Below, piece by piece: positions 54,555 to 63,949 of a DNA stretch of 64,000 nt; position 1 is the first letter of the stretch, and the number at the start of each line of letters is the position of its first letter. The stretch lies in contig JAUQXK010000031.1 of the NCBI GenBank assembly GCA_030834695.1, positions 108,568 through 172,567 on the forward strand. The letters run 5' to 3'. This DNA is from Desulfobacterales bacterium (GTDB lineage: Bacteria > Desulfobacterota > Desulfobacteria > Desulfobacterales > SpSt-501). The notes under the pieces were generated by a model. The model was not told where the DNA came from, did no database searches, and saw nothing but the letters and a program-made list of their open reading frames with translations. The translations under genes and the position numbers were made by a program.

Positions 54555-55130
54555 TTATTTTTTCAAGAGGATGGGCGGGGTAGGATTCAGCGACCTCAGG
54601 GCCGCAATCAGCTCTTCAGGGGTGAAATAGTTCCGCAGCGCGCTGCTGTTTCTTTCCAAGACCGCACAGGCCTTTTCCGCCAGCTTGGCGGCCTGCCGAT
54701 AATAGCCGTGCTCGAGCTTGATGTAGACGCCGGCCGCCCGAATCATAGACTGCAGCAGCATCTTGCGGTCTCCCTCGGAATGATGCCAGGCATGCTCAAG
54801 GACCTCATGCATTTCGAAGAAGAGCCGCAAATCCCATAGGATGAGCCCCTGTATGATTGGATCGTTGCCGCTTTCCTGAATACGGTCGAAGGCCCGGCCA
54901 TACAACTCCAGGCGGCTCTCCACATACTCGCGATAGCAGCGGTGAAGATCTCTCTTGAGCAGAGAAGCGGATAGCTCTTCGACCAAGGACAGACGTCCGT
55001 CTGCCAGAGACTGCCCGAAACACCGTGAGAGGTCGTTTCTGATATCGCGGCTCCAGCGGTCCCGGAAGGGATTGAACCCGGCCGCTGGCTGAGTTATCGC
55101 AGAGTTCTGCTGCCGTGGCTTTTCGGTCAT
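54555..55130 (-). CDS. DUF309 protein
   Basis: 191 aa. The DUF309 core is FFEMHEVLEHAWHHSEGDRK then MLLQSMIRAAGVYIKLEHGY, with the HEVLE and HxxxG helices. An extra N-terminal part of about 90 residues is helical. DUF309 proteins are small helical proteins of unknown function. It is monocistronic. Confidence 0.7.
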   Translation of the reverse strand: MTEKPRQQNSAITQPAAGFNPFRDRWSRDIRNDLSRCFGQSLADGRLSLVEELSASLLKRDLHRCYREYVESRLELYGRAFDRIQESGNDPIIQGLILWDLRLFFEMHEVLEHAWHHSEGDRKMLLQSMIRAAGVYIKLEHGYYRQAAKLAEKACAVLERNSSALRNYFTPEELIAALRSLNPTPPILLKK

Positions 55131-55319
55131 AAACCGGCACCGTGTGATGGTTTAAAAAAGAAACGGTCTCCTCTCGATCTTCATGGAGAATTTGTCAATC
55201 TCATACTCACACGGATTTTGCCGAAAAGTGAGGTCGGCGAATCGATGAGATTTTGACTTTGGGCCTGAATCGAACCTTGAAACGAGCAGAATGGCTTTTG
55301 GGTTAGCCGATCAAAGGTT

Positions 55320-56216
55320 TCAATTGGGGCCCGGTTGGTTTTTCACCAGTGCGGTGATGATCTGCGGGAGATAGCTGTCAGCCTGGTCCGCCGGAAACCG
55401 GGCAGCGGCCGCGCCGCGGTGACCGCCGCCACCGAAGGCCGTGAGCAGTCGACCGACGTGGACGCTGCAGGCCGGGTTGAAAATGCTGTGGCCGATGTTG
55501 ACCACGACGGTCTGTTTCTGAGGGTTTTCGTAGCGAATGCGGACGCTCACGACGGTTTCCGGAAAAAGGGAATAAGCCAGAAACCGATTGCCGGAGGGAG
55601 GATGAACCAGGGAGCGGAAATCCGTGATGGCCACCCGACCCTCGATGCGCGTGTATTTCCGAAGCCAGTCGGCGTATTCGCCGTTCTGCCGGACGATGTG
55701 GCGGCAGTGGGCTTCGACCTCCGGCTGCGCCATTACCTGCGCGATGTCTTTCTCCCGCAGCATGCGCACCACAGACTCCCAGTATGCCTCTTCCCGGTCG
55801 GTCTCGCCCGATACGGTCATCGAGAGCAACACGTAATCATACTTTTCCGGATGCAAGACCTCATCCCGGGTAAAATCGGCCGAGTCGATGCGGTCGGCCC
55901 AATAAACCAGCTCGCGGTAGTCCCGCTGGAATCGATCTGCAAAATAGTCGAACACGTTTCGGGCGGCCGAGGGGGAGTCGTGGAACAGGCCTTTAAACGG
56001 CCGATCGATTCGATTCGTGGAGTGGTGATCGAACCACATATCGCAATCGGGATGATAGGGAAGATTGGCGATGATATCACCGGGCCGGATGTCGGCCGAG
56101 CCCTTCGAGAAGTCGTTCGGTTCGACCCAGTGGACGGGTTGTCCGATCCCCAGCGCATCCGCAAGCAGGACCGCGCAAACAACCCCGTCGAAGTCCGGTC
56201 TGGTGACAATCCGCAT
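55320..56216 (-). CDS. DHH-family phosphoesterase
   Basis: 298 aa. DHH motifs: TRPDFDGVVCAVLLADAL (metal Asp), MWFDHHSTN (the DHH motif) and YWADRIDSADF. A DHHA1 domain follows with GGGHRGAAAARFP near the C-terminus. Members cleave short oligonucleotides, c-di-AMP or polyphosphate. Its length and lack of added domains fit the nanoRNase/exopolyphosphatase-like group. It is transcribed divergently from sixA. Confidence 0.8.
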   Translation of the reverse strand: MRIVTRPDFDGVVCAVLLADALGIGQPVHWVEPNDFSKGSADIRPGDIIANLPYHPDCDMWFDHHSTNRIDRPFKGLFHDSPSAARNVFDYFADRFQRDYRELVYWADRIDSADFTRDEVLHPEKYDYVLLSMTVSGETDREEAYWESVVRMLREKDIAQVMAQPEVEAHCRHIVRQNGEYADWLRKYTRIEGRVAITDFRSLVHPPSGNRFLAYSLFPETVVSVRIRYENPQKQTVVVNIGHSIFNPACSVHVGRLLTAFGGGGHRGAAAARFPADQADSYLPQIITALVKNQPGPN

Positions 56217-56309
56217 TCAGTCCCCACATCCGTCGATTGAGCTGGTTGAAGCCTTTTGGCACTTCGGGTATGTTATCCCCGCAAGAACCAAATGACAAGG
56301 AGGCATGCC

Positions 56310-56765
56310 ATGCCGATTTACCTGGTGCAACACGGCAGAAGTCTGCCGAAGGAAATCGACCCGGACCAGGGTCTGTCGCCGGAGGGGATCGCGGACACGG
56401 AGCATACCGCCCGCCTGTCAAAAGATCTGGGCCTGAAGATCGACGGCATTCTTCAAAGCGGGAAAACCCGCGCAAGGCAAACCGCCGAAATTTTGGCAGC
56501 GAAGCTGGCTCCCCCTGACGGCATCAAGGAAGCTTCGGGCCTGAACCCGCTGGATGATGTTGCTCCATGGAGTTCTCTGAAACCAAGCAGCAACCTCATG
56601 CTGGTCGGCCACCTGCCCTTCATGGAGCGGCTGACGGCACTGTTGGTGACCGGATCGCAGGAAAAACCGGTCATTGCATTTCAGAACAGCGGCATCGTCT
56701 GCCTGAACCGCGGCGAGTTCAGCACAAACTGGGTGATCCGATGGGCGCTGGTTCCCAAGCTATAA
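56310..56765 (+). CDS. sixA: Phosphohistidine phosphatase SixA-like
   Basis: 151 aa from an ATG behind ACAAGGAGG; the frame is open 18 codons upstream. The histidine-phosphatase pattern is LVQHGRSLPKE (catalytic His, with Gln where RHG is canonical), GKTRARQTAEIL and MLVGHLPFMERL (second His). It dephosphorylates phosphohistidine on HPt-type proteins. Replacement of the first Arg by Gln is also seen in other SixA-like proteins. Confidence 0.75.
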   Translation: MPIYLVQHGRSLPKEIDPDQGLSPEGIADTEHTARLSKDLGLKIDGILQSGKTRARQTAEILAAKLAPPDGIKEASGLNPLDDVAPWSSLKPSSNLMLVGHLPFMERLTALLVTGSQEKPVIAFQNSGIVCLNRGEFSTNWVIRWALVPKL

Positions 56766-56906
56766 TATGGCACCCTCGAATCCGCCCGCGCCGGGCCCTT
56801 GACCGTGACGGACAGCAGCGGCAACCGGCTGAAGAGTTAAATGTTTTTTTCGATATGGGGGCAAATGGGTATGGCTGCTTTTCCAGACACCCAAACACCC
56901 CATCAA

Positions 56907-57284
56907 CTACTTCCCGCAGATCAGCGATACTTCCACCAGCACGTCGCGCGGCAGCCTCGCCACCTCGACCGTCTCCCGCGCCGGCGGGGTATCGCCGAAG
57001 TATCCGGCATAGATGCCGTTGAATTTGGCGAAGTCGCCCATGTTCTTGAGGAAGCAGGTGGCCTTGAGCGCGTCGGCCAGCGTCATGCCGGCCTCCGCGA
57101 CGATGGCCTTGAGGTTTTCCATGACCTGCCGGGTCTGAGCCTCGATGTCGCCCGCCACCAGTTGGCCGGTCTTGGGGTCCAGTGGGACTTGACCGGATAC
57201 GAACAACAGGTTGCCGTATTGAATCGCTTGAGAATAAGGCCCGATGGCCTGAGGAGCCTTGTCGGTTGAAATTTTTTTCTTCAT
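56907..57284 (-). CDS. ridA: RidA-family enamine/imine deaminase
   Basis: 125 aa. Signatures: APQAIGPYSQAIQYGNLLFVSGQVPLDP, QTRQVMENLKAIVAEAG, LKATCFLKNMGDFAKFN and PPARETVEVARLPRDVLVEV (with the conserved Arg). It removes reactive enamine/imine products of PLP enzymes. It ends the minus-strand block after etfA, but a strong bidirectional hairpin lies between them, so it is probably a separate transcript. Confidence 0.9.
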   Translation of the reverse strand: MKKKISTDKAPQAIGPYSQAIQYGNLLFVSGQVPLDPKTGQLVAGDIEAQTRQVMENLKAIVAEAGMTLADALKATCFLKNMGDFAKFNGIYAGYFGDTPPARETVEVARLPRDVLVEVSLICGK

Positions 57285-57305
57285 TTGAACTCCCTTTAAA
57301 ATGGA

Positions 57306-57372
57306 TTCAGGGGTGCGGCCGATCGAAACCGAGCGCCGGAAAAGGAAGTGGGTCCTGGCCTCGACCCCTGAA
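57306..57372. terminator. Bidirectional hairpin between etfA and ridA
   Basis: The arms TTCAGGGGT (57306-57314) and ACCCCTGAA (57364-57372) bracket a GC-rich loop. TTTTT follows on the plus strand, and a short ATTTT follows on the minus strand past the etfA stop. Confidence 0.55.
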
Positions 57373-57381
57373 CCCTTTTTA

Positions 57382-58356
57382 TTACTTCGCTGCCATTATT
57401 TTCTCGGTCAGCTCCGGCACGAACTCCAGCAGATCGGCCACCACCCCCACGCTCGCCACCTGAAAGATGGGCGCCTTGGGGTTCTTGTTGACGGCGACGA
57501 TGAAGGGGTTGCCCTTGAGCCCGCCCATGTGCTGGAAGGATCCGCTGATGCCGAGTGCCAGGTAGACCTTGGGCTTCACGGTCTTGCCCGAGGTGCCCAC
57601 CTGTCTGCCTTTCTCCAGCCACTTGGCGTCCACCACCGGCCGCGAGCAGGATACGACAGCGCCCATGGCCTTGGCCAGTTCATCCGCCATCGGGAGGTTC
57701 TCCTTGTCGCCGATGCCGCGGCCGACCGACACCAGGACATCCTCCTTGGTGATGTCGACATCGCCGACTTCGGCCTGCAGCACCTCAACGAACCGACGCC
57801 GGCCTGAAAGCTCGCCGACCTCGCCGGACTTGTCCACCACCTTGCCGCCCGCAGCCCCTGGATCACCCGCCTGGAAGCACCCCGAGCGCACGCTGACCAC
57901 CGCACCCTTGGACATGTCGCAGGCGAGATGGGTGCAGACCTGCCCGTTGAATTCCTGGCGCACCGCCTTGAGGGTGGCGCCGTCCAGCCCGTCGATCGCG
58001 GTCACGTCCGACACATAGGCGGCGTCCATTTTGACGGCCAGCCCAGGCCCCAGATCCATGCCGAACGTGGTGTGCGGCAGCAGCAGCGTACAGCCCTTGG
58101 GCAGGGCTTTCAGCAGCAGCATGCGGATGATTTCGGCGTTGGGGTAAGCGAGCGTATCGCTGGCGAACTTCCAGACCTCTGCGTAGGAGGCGGTCAGTTC
58201 CTGACACACGCCGTCCAGCGCCGCACCGGCGCCGGTGACGACCGCAACAGGGGCTGCGCCGGGGGCTATTTTTTGCGAGGCGACCGCCAGTTCCAGGGCC
58301 GTATCGTCCGCCTTGCCGTCCTTGTGAAGTATGAATGCAAACACCTGCGCGGCCAT
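57382..58356 (-). CDS. etfA: Electron transfer flavoprotein alpha subunit
   Basis: 324 aa. The N-terminal part (FAFILHKDGKADDTALELAV) is followed by the C-terminal FAD domain: SVGRGIGDKENLPMADELAK, QVGTSGKTVKPKVYLALGIS, GSFQHMGGLKGNPFIVAVNK. It binds FAD, receives electrons from acyl-CoA dehydrogenase and passes them to the membrane FeS protein encoded two genes upstream. Its first codon overlaps the stop of etfB (position 58356). Confidence 0.95.
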   Translation of the reverse strand: MAAQVFAFILHKDGKADDTALELAVASQKIAPGAAPVAVVTGAGAALDGVCQELTASYAEVWKFASDTLAYPNAEIIRMLLLKALPKGCTLLLPHTTFGMDLGPGLAVKMDAAYVSDVTAIDGLDGATLKAVRQEFNGQVCTHLACDMSKGAVVSVRSGCFQAGDPGAAGGKVVDKSGEVGELSGRRRFVEVLQAEVGDVDITKEDVLVSVGRGIGDKENLPMADELAKAMGAVVSCSRPVVDAKWLEKGRQVGTSGKTVKPKVYLALGISGSFQHMGGLKGNPFIVAVNKNPKAPIFQVASVGVVADLLEFVPELTEKIMAAK

Positions 58357-59144
58357 TATTTGAGCCCTCCTTTGGCTTTCAGAAGATCGATCAACTTGAC
58401 GGTGATCTCGTCGGTGCTGCCCTCCAGTATCTCGGCGCCGGCGCCGGCCGGCGGCACGAAGTAGTCCAGGCGCTTCACGCGCGCGCCTGCCGGACCCAGG
58501 CCGGCGCTATCCAGCCCGAGCGCCGCCGCATTCATGACCGGGATCTCCACCGAGGCGACCTTGCGAATGCCGCGGATGCCCACATACCGCGGTTCGTTGA
58601 TACCGGTCTGAATCGAGAGCACGCAGGGCAGCATGATCTCGTTGATCTCCTGATTGCCGCCCTCGATCTCGCGGCCGATCCGAAGCTTCTTGTCCTGGAC
58701 CTCAATCATGTTCACCAGCGAGGCATAGGGCCAGTCCAGCAGGGCCGCGAGCATGCCGCCCACCTGCCCGGCGCCGTCATCGGCCTGAGCGCCGGTGAGC
58801 ACCAGATCGTATTTCCCTTTCCGCACCGCAGCGGCCAGAATCGCGGCGATGCCGCGGCCGTCCGAACCCTCGAACGCCGGATCGACCAGCATCAGGCCGC
58901 TGTTGGCGCCCATGGCCATCTCGCGCCGGACCACTTCTTCCGATTCCTCATTGCCGATGGTCGCCACCGTCACCGAGCCGCCCACCCGATCCACGATCTG
59001 GATGGCTTCTTCGACCGCATAGTTGTCCCACTCGTTGACCGAATAGACGAGATCGTCGCGCTTGATGTCCGCGCCGCCCGGCTTGACCTCGATCTCGTTT
59101 TCGGCCGAGTCCGGGACTCTCTTCACACATACCAGAATCTCCAT
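58356..59144 (-). CDS. etfB: Electron transfer flavoprotein beta subunit
   Basis: 262 aa. Signatures: MEILVCVKRVPDSAENEIEV, YSVNEWDNYAVEEAI, DLVLTGAQADDGAGQVGGML and WPYASLVNMIEVQ. It binds AMP or a second FAD. It overlaps etfA by one base and follows the EtfD-like gene by 32 bp. The alpha and beta subunits form the soluble electron carrier of beta-oxidation. Confidence 0.95.
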   Translation of the reverse strand: MEILVCVKRVPDSAENEIEVKPGGADIKRDDLVYSVNEWDNYAVEEAIQIVDRVGGSVTVATIGNEESEEVVRREMAMGANSGLMLVDPAFEGSDGRGIAAILAAAVRKGKYDLVLTGAQADDGAGQVGGMLAALLDWPYASLVNMIEVQDKKLRIGREIEGGNQEINEIMLPCVLSIQTGINEPRYVGIRGIRKVASVEIPVMNAAALGLDSAGLGPAGARVKRLDYFVPPAGAGAEILEGSTDEITVKLIDLLKAKGGLK

Positions 59145-59176
59145 CGTGTCCCTCCCTCATGATTTCATTGCTTGAA

Positions 59177-61243
59177 TTATCGCTGAATATGACGGTCAAT
59201 CAATTCGCTGAGATCCACGGCTTCCATTTTGCCCTCCAGCCCCGCCACCTTGATCGCATCCTCGATGTTGACGAGACAGAAAGGACAGGCGGTGACGATC
59301 ACGTCCGCGCCGGCGGCCTGGGCCATTTTCACCCGCACCACGCCCATGCGCATCTCCTCCTCGGGTTCGTAGAAGAGCATCAGCCCCCCGCCGCCGCAGC
59401 AGAAGGAGCGGTCACGGCAGTCGCCGCTCATCTCCGCCCGCCGGATCCCCGGAATGGCGTCGATGGCTTGGCGCGGAGCGTCGTAGAGCGCATTGTGGCG
59501 TCCGAGATAGCACGGGTCGTGATAGACATAGGTCTTGCCGTTCTCGTCGGGCTTGAATTTGAGTCTGCCGCTCTGGATGGCGTCGACCATGACCTCGCTG
59601 ATGTGCTGGACCGGCGGCAGGTTTTGATAGTCCTTCTTGAGCGCGTTGTAGGCGTGCGGATCGGTGGTCACGACGCGCTTGACCTCGGCCGCCTGGATGG
59701 TTTCGGTGTTGTGCTCCTTCAGTGCCTGGAAGAGCATCTCCTCGCCGAAGCGCCGCACCTCATGGCCGCTGTCCTTCTCGTCCTTGCCCAGCACGCCGAA
59801 GTCCACTCCCGCCGCGCACAGGATGCGCGCCGTGGCCTGGGCGATCTTCTGCATGCGGTCGTCGTAGGAGGTGATGCTGTCGACGAAGTAAAGGGTTTCC
59901 GCCGCCTCGCCCTTTTCAAAAAGCTTGACGCGGCACCCCTCCCCGACCCCGGCAGCCCAGTCGGCGCGCTTCTTCTCCATCTTGCCCCAGGGGTTGCCTC
60001 GCTTTTCCAGGGCGGAGAGCGGCTTCTGCAGCGACTGCGGCACCATGCCCTCGTCCACCATGCCGCGGCGCAGGTCCACCATCTTGTCGATGTACTCGAT
60101 CCCCAGCGGGCACTCCTGCTCGCAGGCGCCGCAGGTGGTGCAGGACCAGATTTCGTCTTCACTGTAGATGCCGCCGATCAGTGCGGCGGATTCGGCGGGT
60201 TTTCGGCCCCAGAGCGGGTAGAGCTTGAAGCACCAGTCGCGCGCTTTGATGGAGATGAATCGCGGCGAGAGCGGCCGCTGGACGCGGTTGGCCGGGCAGC
60301 GGTCCGAGCAGCGGCCGCAGTCGGCGCAGCTGTAAAAATCCAGCATGTGCTTCCAGGTGAAGTCTTCGAACTTCTTGACGCCGAAGGACTTGAGTTCGTC
60401 GAGCTTGCTCTCGTCCACGCCGTGGCGCACGGGCTTCACGTTGCCGGCGTCCAGGCGCATGAAAAATACATTGAAAAGCGACGTGATCACGTGGAAGTGC
60501 TTGCCCATCGGCAGGAAGCACAGAAAGAAGAAAAAGGCCAGGTCGTGGATGGTATAGGCCGCCAGGTGCAGCCCCTGCAGCACCGGCAGCGAAGCGCCGG
60601 CCAACAGGTGGCGGAAGAACCACGCCAGCGCCAGCGGGGACAAGAAGTGGGTCGGCTGGCCCTGCGCGGCCTGGGCCGCGACCAGGCTGGCGTCGAACAC
60701 GCTTTCGCTGACGAGCAGGGTGCAGATAAGCCCCAGCACGAAGATGGCTTCGGGGGTGTGGTCCTTGCCGTAGCGCTCGGGAACGGCGTAGCGCGCCGGT
60801 TTGAACGCCAGGCGCCGGACGGCGAGAATCACGGCGCAGACGAAAACGGCCGTGCCGGCATAGTCCTTGAGAATGTTGTAAAGATGGCCGAAAGCACCGC
60901 CGAACCCCGGCAGGGCGAACCCGTCGACGAACCCGAGAACGACCAACTGGGTGGATCGGGCGGCCAGGACCAGGAACCCGAAGAAGACGATGATGTGCAG
61001 CACGCCGGCCAGCAGGTAGCGCGGGTGCCGCCACTGGGCCAGCCAGACTTTGACCACGGCCCGGATGCGTTCCGGATAGCGGTTGAAGCGCCGATCCGGA
61101 GCCGCTTGCAACAGCGGTGCGATGCGATGCGTCATGATATAGGCGAAGACCCCGATCCCCACCAGCGGGATGAGGATGAACAGAATCGTCGCCGGTATTC
61201 CGAGAAACGATGCGTTGGCGGGAGCGATCAAAGCCGGCTGCAT
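59177..61243 (-). CDS. Membrane FeS EtfAB:quinone oxidoreductase (EtfD/EMO-like)
   Basis: 688 aa from an ATG behind AAAGGAG. About six N-terminal membrane spans (nitrate-reductase gamma-like) come first. Then there are two 4Fe-4S motifs, CADCGRCSDRCPANR and CTTCGACEQECPLG. C-terminal CCG domains follow (YHDPCYLGRHN, SFCCGGGGLML, ACPFCLVN), which bind a non-cubane cluster in heterodisulfide-reductase relatives. This is the architecture of the EtfD/EMO proteins that carry electrons from EtfAB to menaquinone in anaerobes and mycobacteria. It sits between the acyl-CoA dehydrogenase gene and etfBA. Confidence 0.9.
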   Translation of the reverse strand: MQPALIAPANASFLGIPATILFILIPLVGIGVFAYIMTHRIAPLLQAAPDRRFNRYPERIRAVVKVWLAQWRHPRYLLAGVLHIIVFFGFLVLAARSTQLVVLGFVDGFALPGFGGAFGHLYNILKDYAGTAVFVCAVILAVRRLAFKPARYAVPERYGKDHTPEAIFVLGLICTLLVSESVFDASLVAAQAAQGQPTHFLSPLALAWFFRHLLAGASLPVLQGLHLAAYTIHDLAFFFFLCFLPMGKHFHVITSLFNVFFMRLDAGNVKPVRHGVDESKLDELKSFGVKKFEDFTWKHMLDFYSCADCGRCSDRCPANRVQRPLSPRFISIKARDWCFKLYPLWGRKPAESAALIGGIYSEDEIWSCTTCGACEQECPLGIEYIDKMVDLRRGMVDEGMVPQSLQKPLSALEKRGNPWGKMEKKRADWAAGVGEGCRVKLFEKGEAAETLYFVDSITSYDDRMQKIAQATARILCAAGVDFGVLGKDEKDSGHEVRRFGEEMLFQALKEHNTETIQAAEVKRVVTTDPHAYNALKKDYQNLPPVQHISEVMVDAIQSGRLKFKPDENGKTYVYHDPCYLGRHNALYDAPRQAIDAIPGIRRAEMSGDCRDRSFCCGGGGLMLFYEPEEEMRMGVVRVKMAQAAGADVIVTACPFCLVNIEDAIKVAGLEGKMEAVDLSELIDRHIQR

Positions 61244-61456
61244 AGGTCTCCTTTCCACTTCGGACGACGGCGGGTCCGGATCCGGGTTCGGCCCGCCATG
61301 AAATACGGGATACCGACCGCTTGCCGGCCTTTCACGGGCAATACGGTCCGCTCCCCCGCAGACGCCCGCCTTGGCCGATGGCCGGGCGTCCATAAGCGGT
61401 TGTCGTATAGCATGAATAGCGCTTCCGGACAATGGGGGATCGCCGGTGCGAACGCG

Positions 61457-63274
61457 CTATTTCCCGCCGAAGGCGTCCTCTGGAATGTCGACGGCGGCGC
61501 TGTTCGCGTTCAAGATGGCCTTCATTTTGCCGAAGGTCACCGGCAGGATCGTGTACGTGAAAAATTCGATGCTCTTGATCTGGCCCTCGTAGAAAAGAGC
61601 ATCCTTCTCCTTGACCCCGGCAGCCAGTTTTTCGGCCGCGATGCGGGCGCGCCACAAGAGCATCCACGCCATCACCATGTCCCCGCACACTTCAAGGAAC
61701 GGATGGGCGAAGGCAAACGCCGTGAGCACCTTGTCCGACATGGCGCTGGCGCCCATGTGCATGGCGACTTCCGCCAGCTTGTTGATCATCTTCTCGACGT
61801 TCTCGGCGAAGGGCGCCGTGCGCGCGACGGCCTTGGCGTCGACCAGCACGGCCTGAATCTCGCCCAGCAGGTCCATCATCGGCCGGCCCTTGCTCTGGCC
61901 TAGTTTGCGGCCCAAGAGGTCCATGGCCTGGATGCCGTTGGTGCCTTCGTAAATGGGCGTGATCCGGCAGTCGCGCAGCAGCTGCTCCATGGGATACTCG
62001 CGGATGTAGCCGTAACCGCCATAGACCTGAATGCCCAGGTTGCAGACCTCGCAGGCCTTCTCCGTCACGTAGCCCTTGGCGATGGGAATCAGGAAATCGA
62101 TCATGCCCTGGTACTTGGCCTGCTCCTCGGGCCGTTCAGCGGTGGCCTTGCGGTCCTCCAGGTGGCCGACATAATAGAGCAGGCTGCGCATGCCTTCGAC
62201 ATGAACCTTCATCAGCATCAGCATGCGGCGCACGTCCGGATGCTGGATGATGGGCACCGATGGGGCGCTCTTTTCCAGAGCTTTGAGGAGGTGACGCCCC
62301 TGGATGCGCTCGCGGGCGTAATTTACAGCGTACATGTACGCCGGGCTCGCGCAGGCCAAGCCTTGCGTGCCCACCAGAAGCCGGGCCTCGTTCATCATCA
62401 GGAACATGGCGCGCATGCCCTTGTTTTCCTCGCCGAGCAGCGTTCCCCGGCAGCGGCCCCTGCTGCCGAGCGCCATGGAGCAGGTGGCATTCCCGTGGAT
62501 TCCCATCTTCTCCTCAATGCCGGTGCAGACGATGTCGTTCGGCTCACCGAGGCTGCCGTCGTCGTTCACCCAGATTTTGGGCACCAGGAAAAGCGAAATT
62601 CCGCCCGTTCCGGCCGGTGCGCCCTCGATGCGCGCCAGAACGGGATGGATGATGTTTTCGGCCAGGTCGTGCTCGCCGGAGGAGATAAAAATCTTGTTGC
62701 CGGTGATGGAATAGGTGCCGTCCGGATTTTTTACGGCGGTGGCGGTGAGGGCGCCCACATCGGATCCGGCCTCGGGCTCCGTCAGCAGCATCGTGCCGGT
62801 CCATTGGCCGGTGTACATTTTCTTCAAAAAATGCTTTTTCTGATTTTCCGTACCGAACTGCTCGACGAGTTTGCCAGCCCCGTGGGTCAGCCCGGAATAC
62901 ATCATGAACGCGAAGTTGGCGCCGTTCAGATAGTCGGCAGCGGCCATGGCCACCGCCCGCGGCATGCCCTGCCCGCCCCATTCGGGGTCTTCGGTCATGG
63001 CCAGCCACTCACCTTCCTTGAAGGCTTTCCAGGCTTTTTGAAAAGACTCGGGCACCGTGACCTTGCCGCTTTCGAACTGCGCTCCCTGGCGATCGCCGTC
63101 TTTCTGGGTCGGCATGATTTCTTTGACGGCGAGGTTACGCGCCTCGGCAATGATGAGGTCCACCGCCTTGCGGTTGAATTCCGCAAAACGCTCGTGCTGG
63201 GCCAGGTCGTCCACTTTCAGCTGTTCGTGAAGAACGAAATCGACATCCCGGCGGTCGGCAATCAGTTGAGCCAT
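61457..63274 (-). CDS. Acyl-CoA dehydrogenase (large, FadE/AcdA type)
   Basis: 605 aa from an ATG behind AAAGGAG. It contains the acyl-CoA dehydrogenase core (LLTEPEAGSDVGALTATAVK, GIEEKMGIHGNATCSM), the catalytic-Glu region CRITPIYEGTNGIQAMDLLG, and a C-terminal extension domain (AVARTAPFAENVEKMINKLA). It oxidises acyl-CoA to enoyl-CoA using EtfAB as acceptor. It is the second gene of the TetR-acd-etfD-etfB-etfA operon. Confidence 0.9.
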   Translation of the reverse strand: MAQLIADRRDVDFVLHEQLKVDDLAQHERFAEFNRKAVDLIIAEARNLAVKEIMPTQKDGDRQGAQFESGKVTVPESFQKAWKAFKEGEWLAMTEDPEWGGQGMPRAVAMAAADYLNGANFAFMMYSGLTHGAGKLVEQFGTENQKKHFLKKMYTGQWTGTMLLTEPEAGSDVGALTATAVKNPDGTYSITGNKIFISSGEHDLAENIIHPVLARIEGAPAGTGGISLFLVPKIWVNDDGSLGEPNDIVCTGIEEKMGIHGNATCSMALGSRGRCRGTLLGEENKGMRAMFLMMNEARLLVGTQGLACASPAYMYAVNYARERIQGRHLLKALEKSAPSVPIIQHPDVRRMLMLMKVHVEGMRSLLYYVGHLEDRKATAERPEEQAKYQGMIDFLIPIAKGYVTEKACEVCNLGIQVYGGYGYIREYPMEQLLRDCRITPIYEGTNGIQAMDLLGRKLGQSKGRPMMDLLGEIQAVLVDAKAVARTAPFAENVEKMINKLAEVAMHMGASAMSDKVLTAFAFAHPFLEVCGDMVMAWMLLWRARIAAEKLAAGVKEKDALFYEGQIKSIEFFTYTILPVTFGKMKAILNANSAAVDIPEDAFGGK

Positions 63275-63288
63275 TTTCTCCTCTCCTT

Positions 63289-63915
63289 TCAGATCGTCTC
63301 AGATAAGCTTGCGGGCGCACCGATTCCCCGGATGAAGAGATCCGTGAGGGGGTCGGCCATGGAAATCAAATCGTAGCTGCGGCCGGCGTGCAGCCAGGCA
63401 CCGATGGTTTCATCCACCCCGCCGAGGATGAGGCGTTTGGCCAGGCTCAGGTAGATGTCACGGCGGATCAGCCCGGCCTGCTGACCCTCCTCCACGATGT
63501 CCGAAATAATATCGTGGTACATCTTGCCCATCTCCCGAATTTGGTCTTCGGCCAGCCGGCTGGTCTGGTGGGTCTCGACATGATAGACGATCGCCATGTC
63601 TGGGTCGCGCTGGAATTCGCCCAGATGCACGCGAACGAGATTGCGCAGTTTCTCGAGACTGTCCGCACCGCGGGCGACTTCCTCGCGGAAACGGTCGAAG
63701 ACCTGCTTGGCCTTGAAACCGAAAAAATGGACTAGTATGTCGTCCTTGTTCTTGAAATAAAGATAGATGGTCCCGTCCGCCACACCGGCTTCCCGGGCAA
63801 TCTGAGAAACGGTGGATTGACGAAACCCTTGGCGGGCGAATATCCGGACGGCCGCTTCAAGAATGCGATGATATTTTGAATTCTTGTCTCTTGGTTCCTG
63901 CGCTTCCATAGACAT
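63289..63915 (-). CDS. TetR-family fatty-acid regulator (FadR/YsiA-like)
   Basis: 208 aa. The N-terminal HTH is ILEAAVRIFARQGFRQSTVS then QIAREAGVADGTIYLYFKNK. The ligand domain resembles Bacillus FadR/PsrA-type repressors (DPDMAIVYHVETHQTSRLAE). The frame is open to an ATG at 63948, but that start sits inside the operator palindrome and has no ribosome site, so 63915 or 63909 is more likely. It heads the beta-oxidation operon (15 bp before the acyl-CoA dehydrogenase gene) and should repress it until long-chain acyl-CoA binds. Confidence 0.85.
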   Translation of the reverse strand: MSMEAQEPRDKNSKYHRILEAAVRIFARQGFRQSTVSQIAREAGVADGTIYLYFKNKDDILVHFFGFKAKQVFDRFREEVARGADSLEKLRNLVRVHLGEFQRDPDMAIVYHVETHQTSRLAEDQIREMGKMYHDIISDIVEEGQQAGLIRRDIYLSLAKRLILGGVDETIGAWLHAGRSYDLISMADPLTDLFIRGIGAPASLSETI

Positions 63916-63927
63916 TTTCAAGTAATT

Positions 63928-63949
63928 TATGAATGAATATTCATTCATA
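63928..63949. promoter_or_regulatory. FadR-type operator (perfect 22-bp palindrome)
   Basis: The 22-base site is its own reverse complement. Its core is TGAATGAATATTCATTCA, which matches the FadR/YsiA consensus (TGAATGA, four bases, TCATTCA). It lies just upstream of the TetR-family gene and should be its autoregulatory operator. Confidence 0.85.

Noticed and set aside
55131..55319. Search for a small RNA or gene between the DUF309 and DHH genes
   Set aside because: Only a short AT-rich spacer with no hairpin or frame that stands out.
59159..61903. A 914-codon open frame on the plus strand opposite the EtfD-like gene
   Set aside because: It is antisense to strongly conserved coding DNA, spans two genes and reads as low-complexity His/Gln/Arg/Glu. 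High GC in codon third positions produces such shadows.
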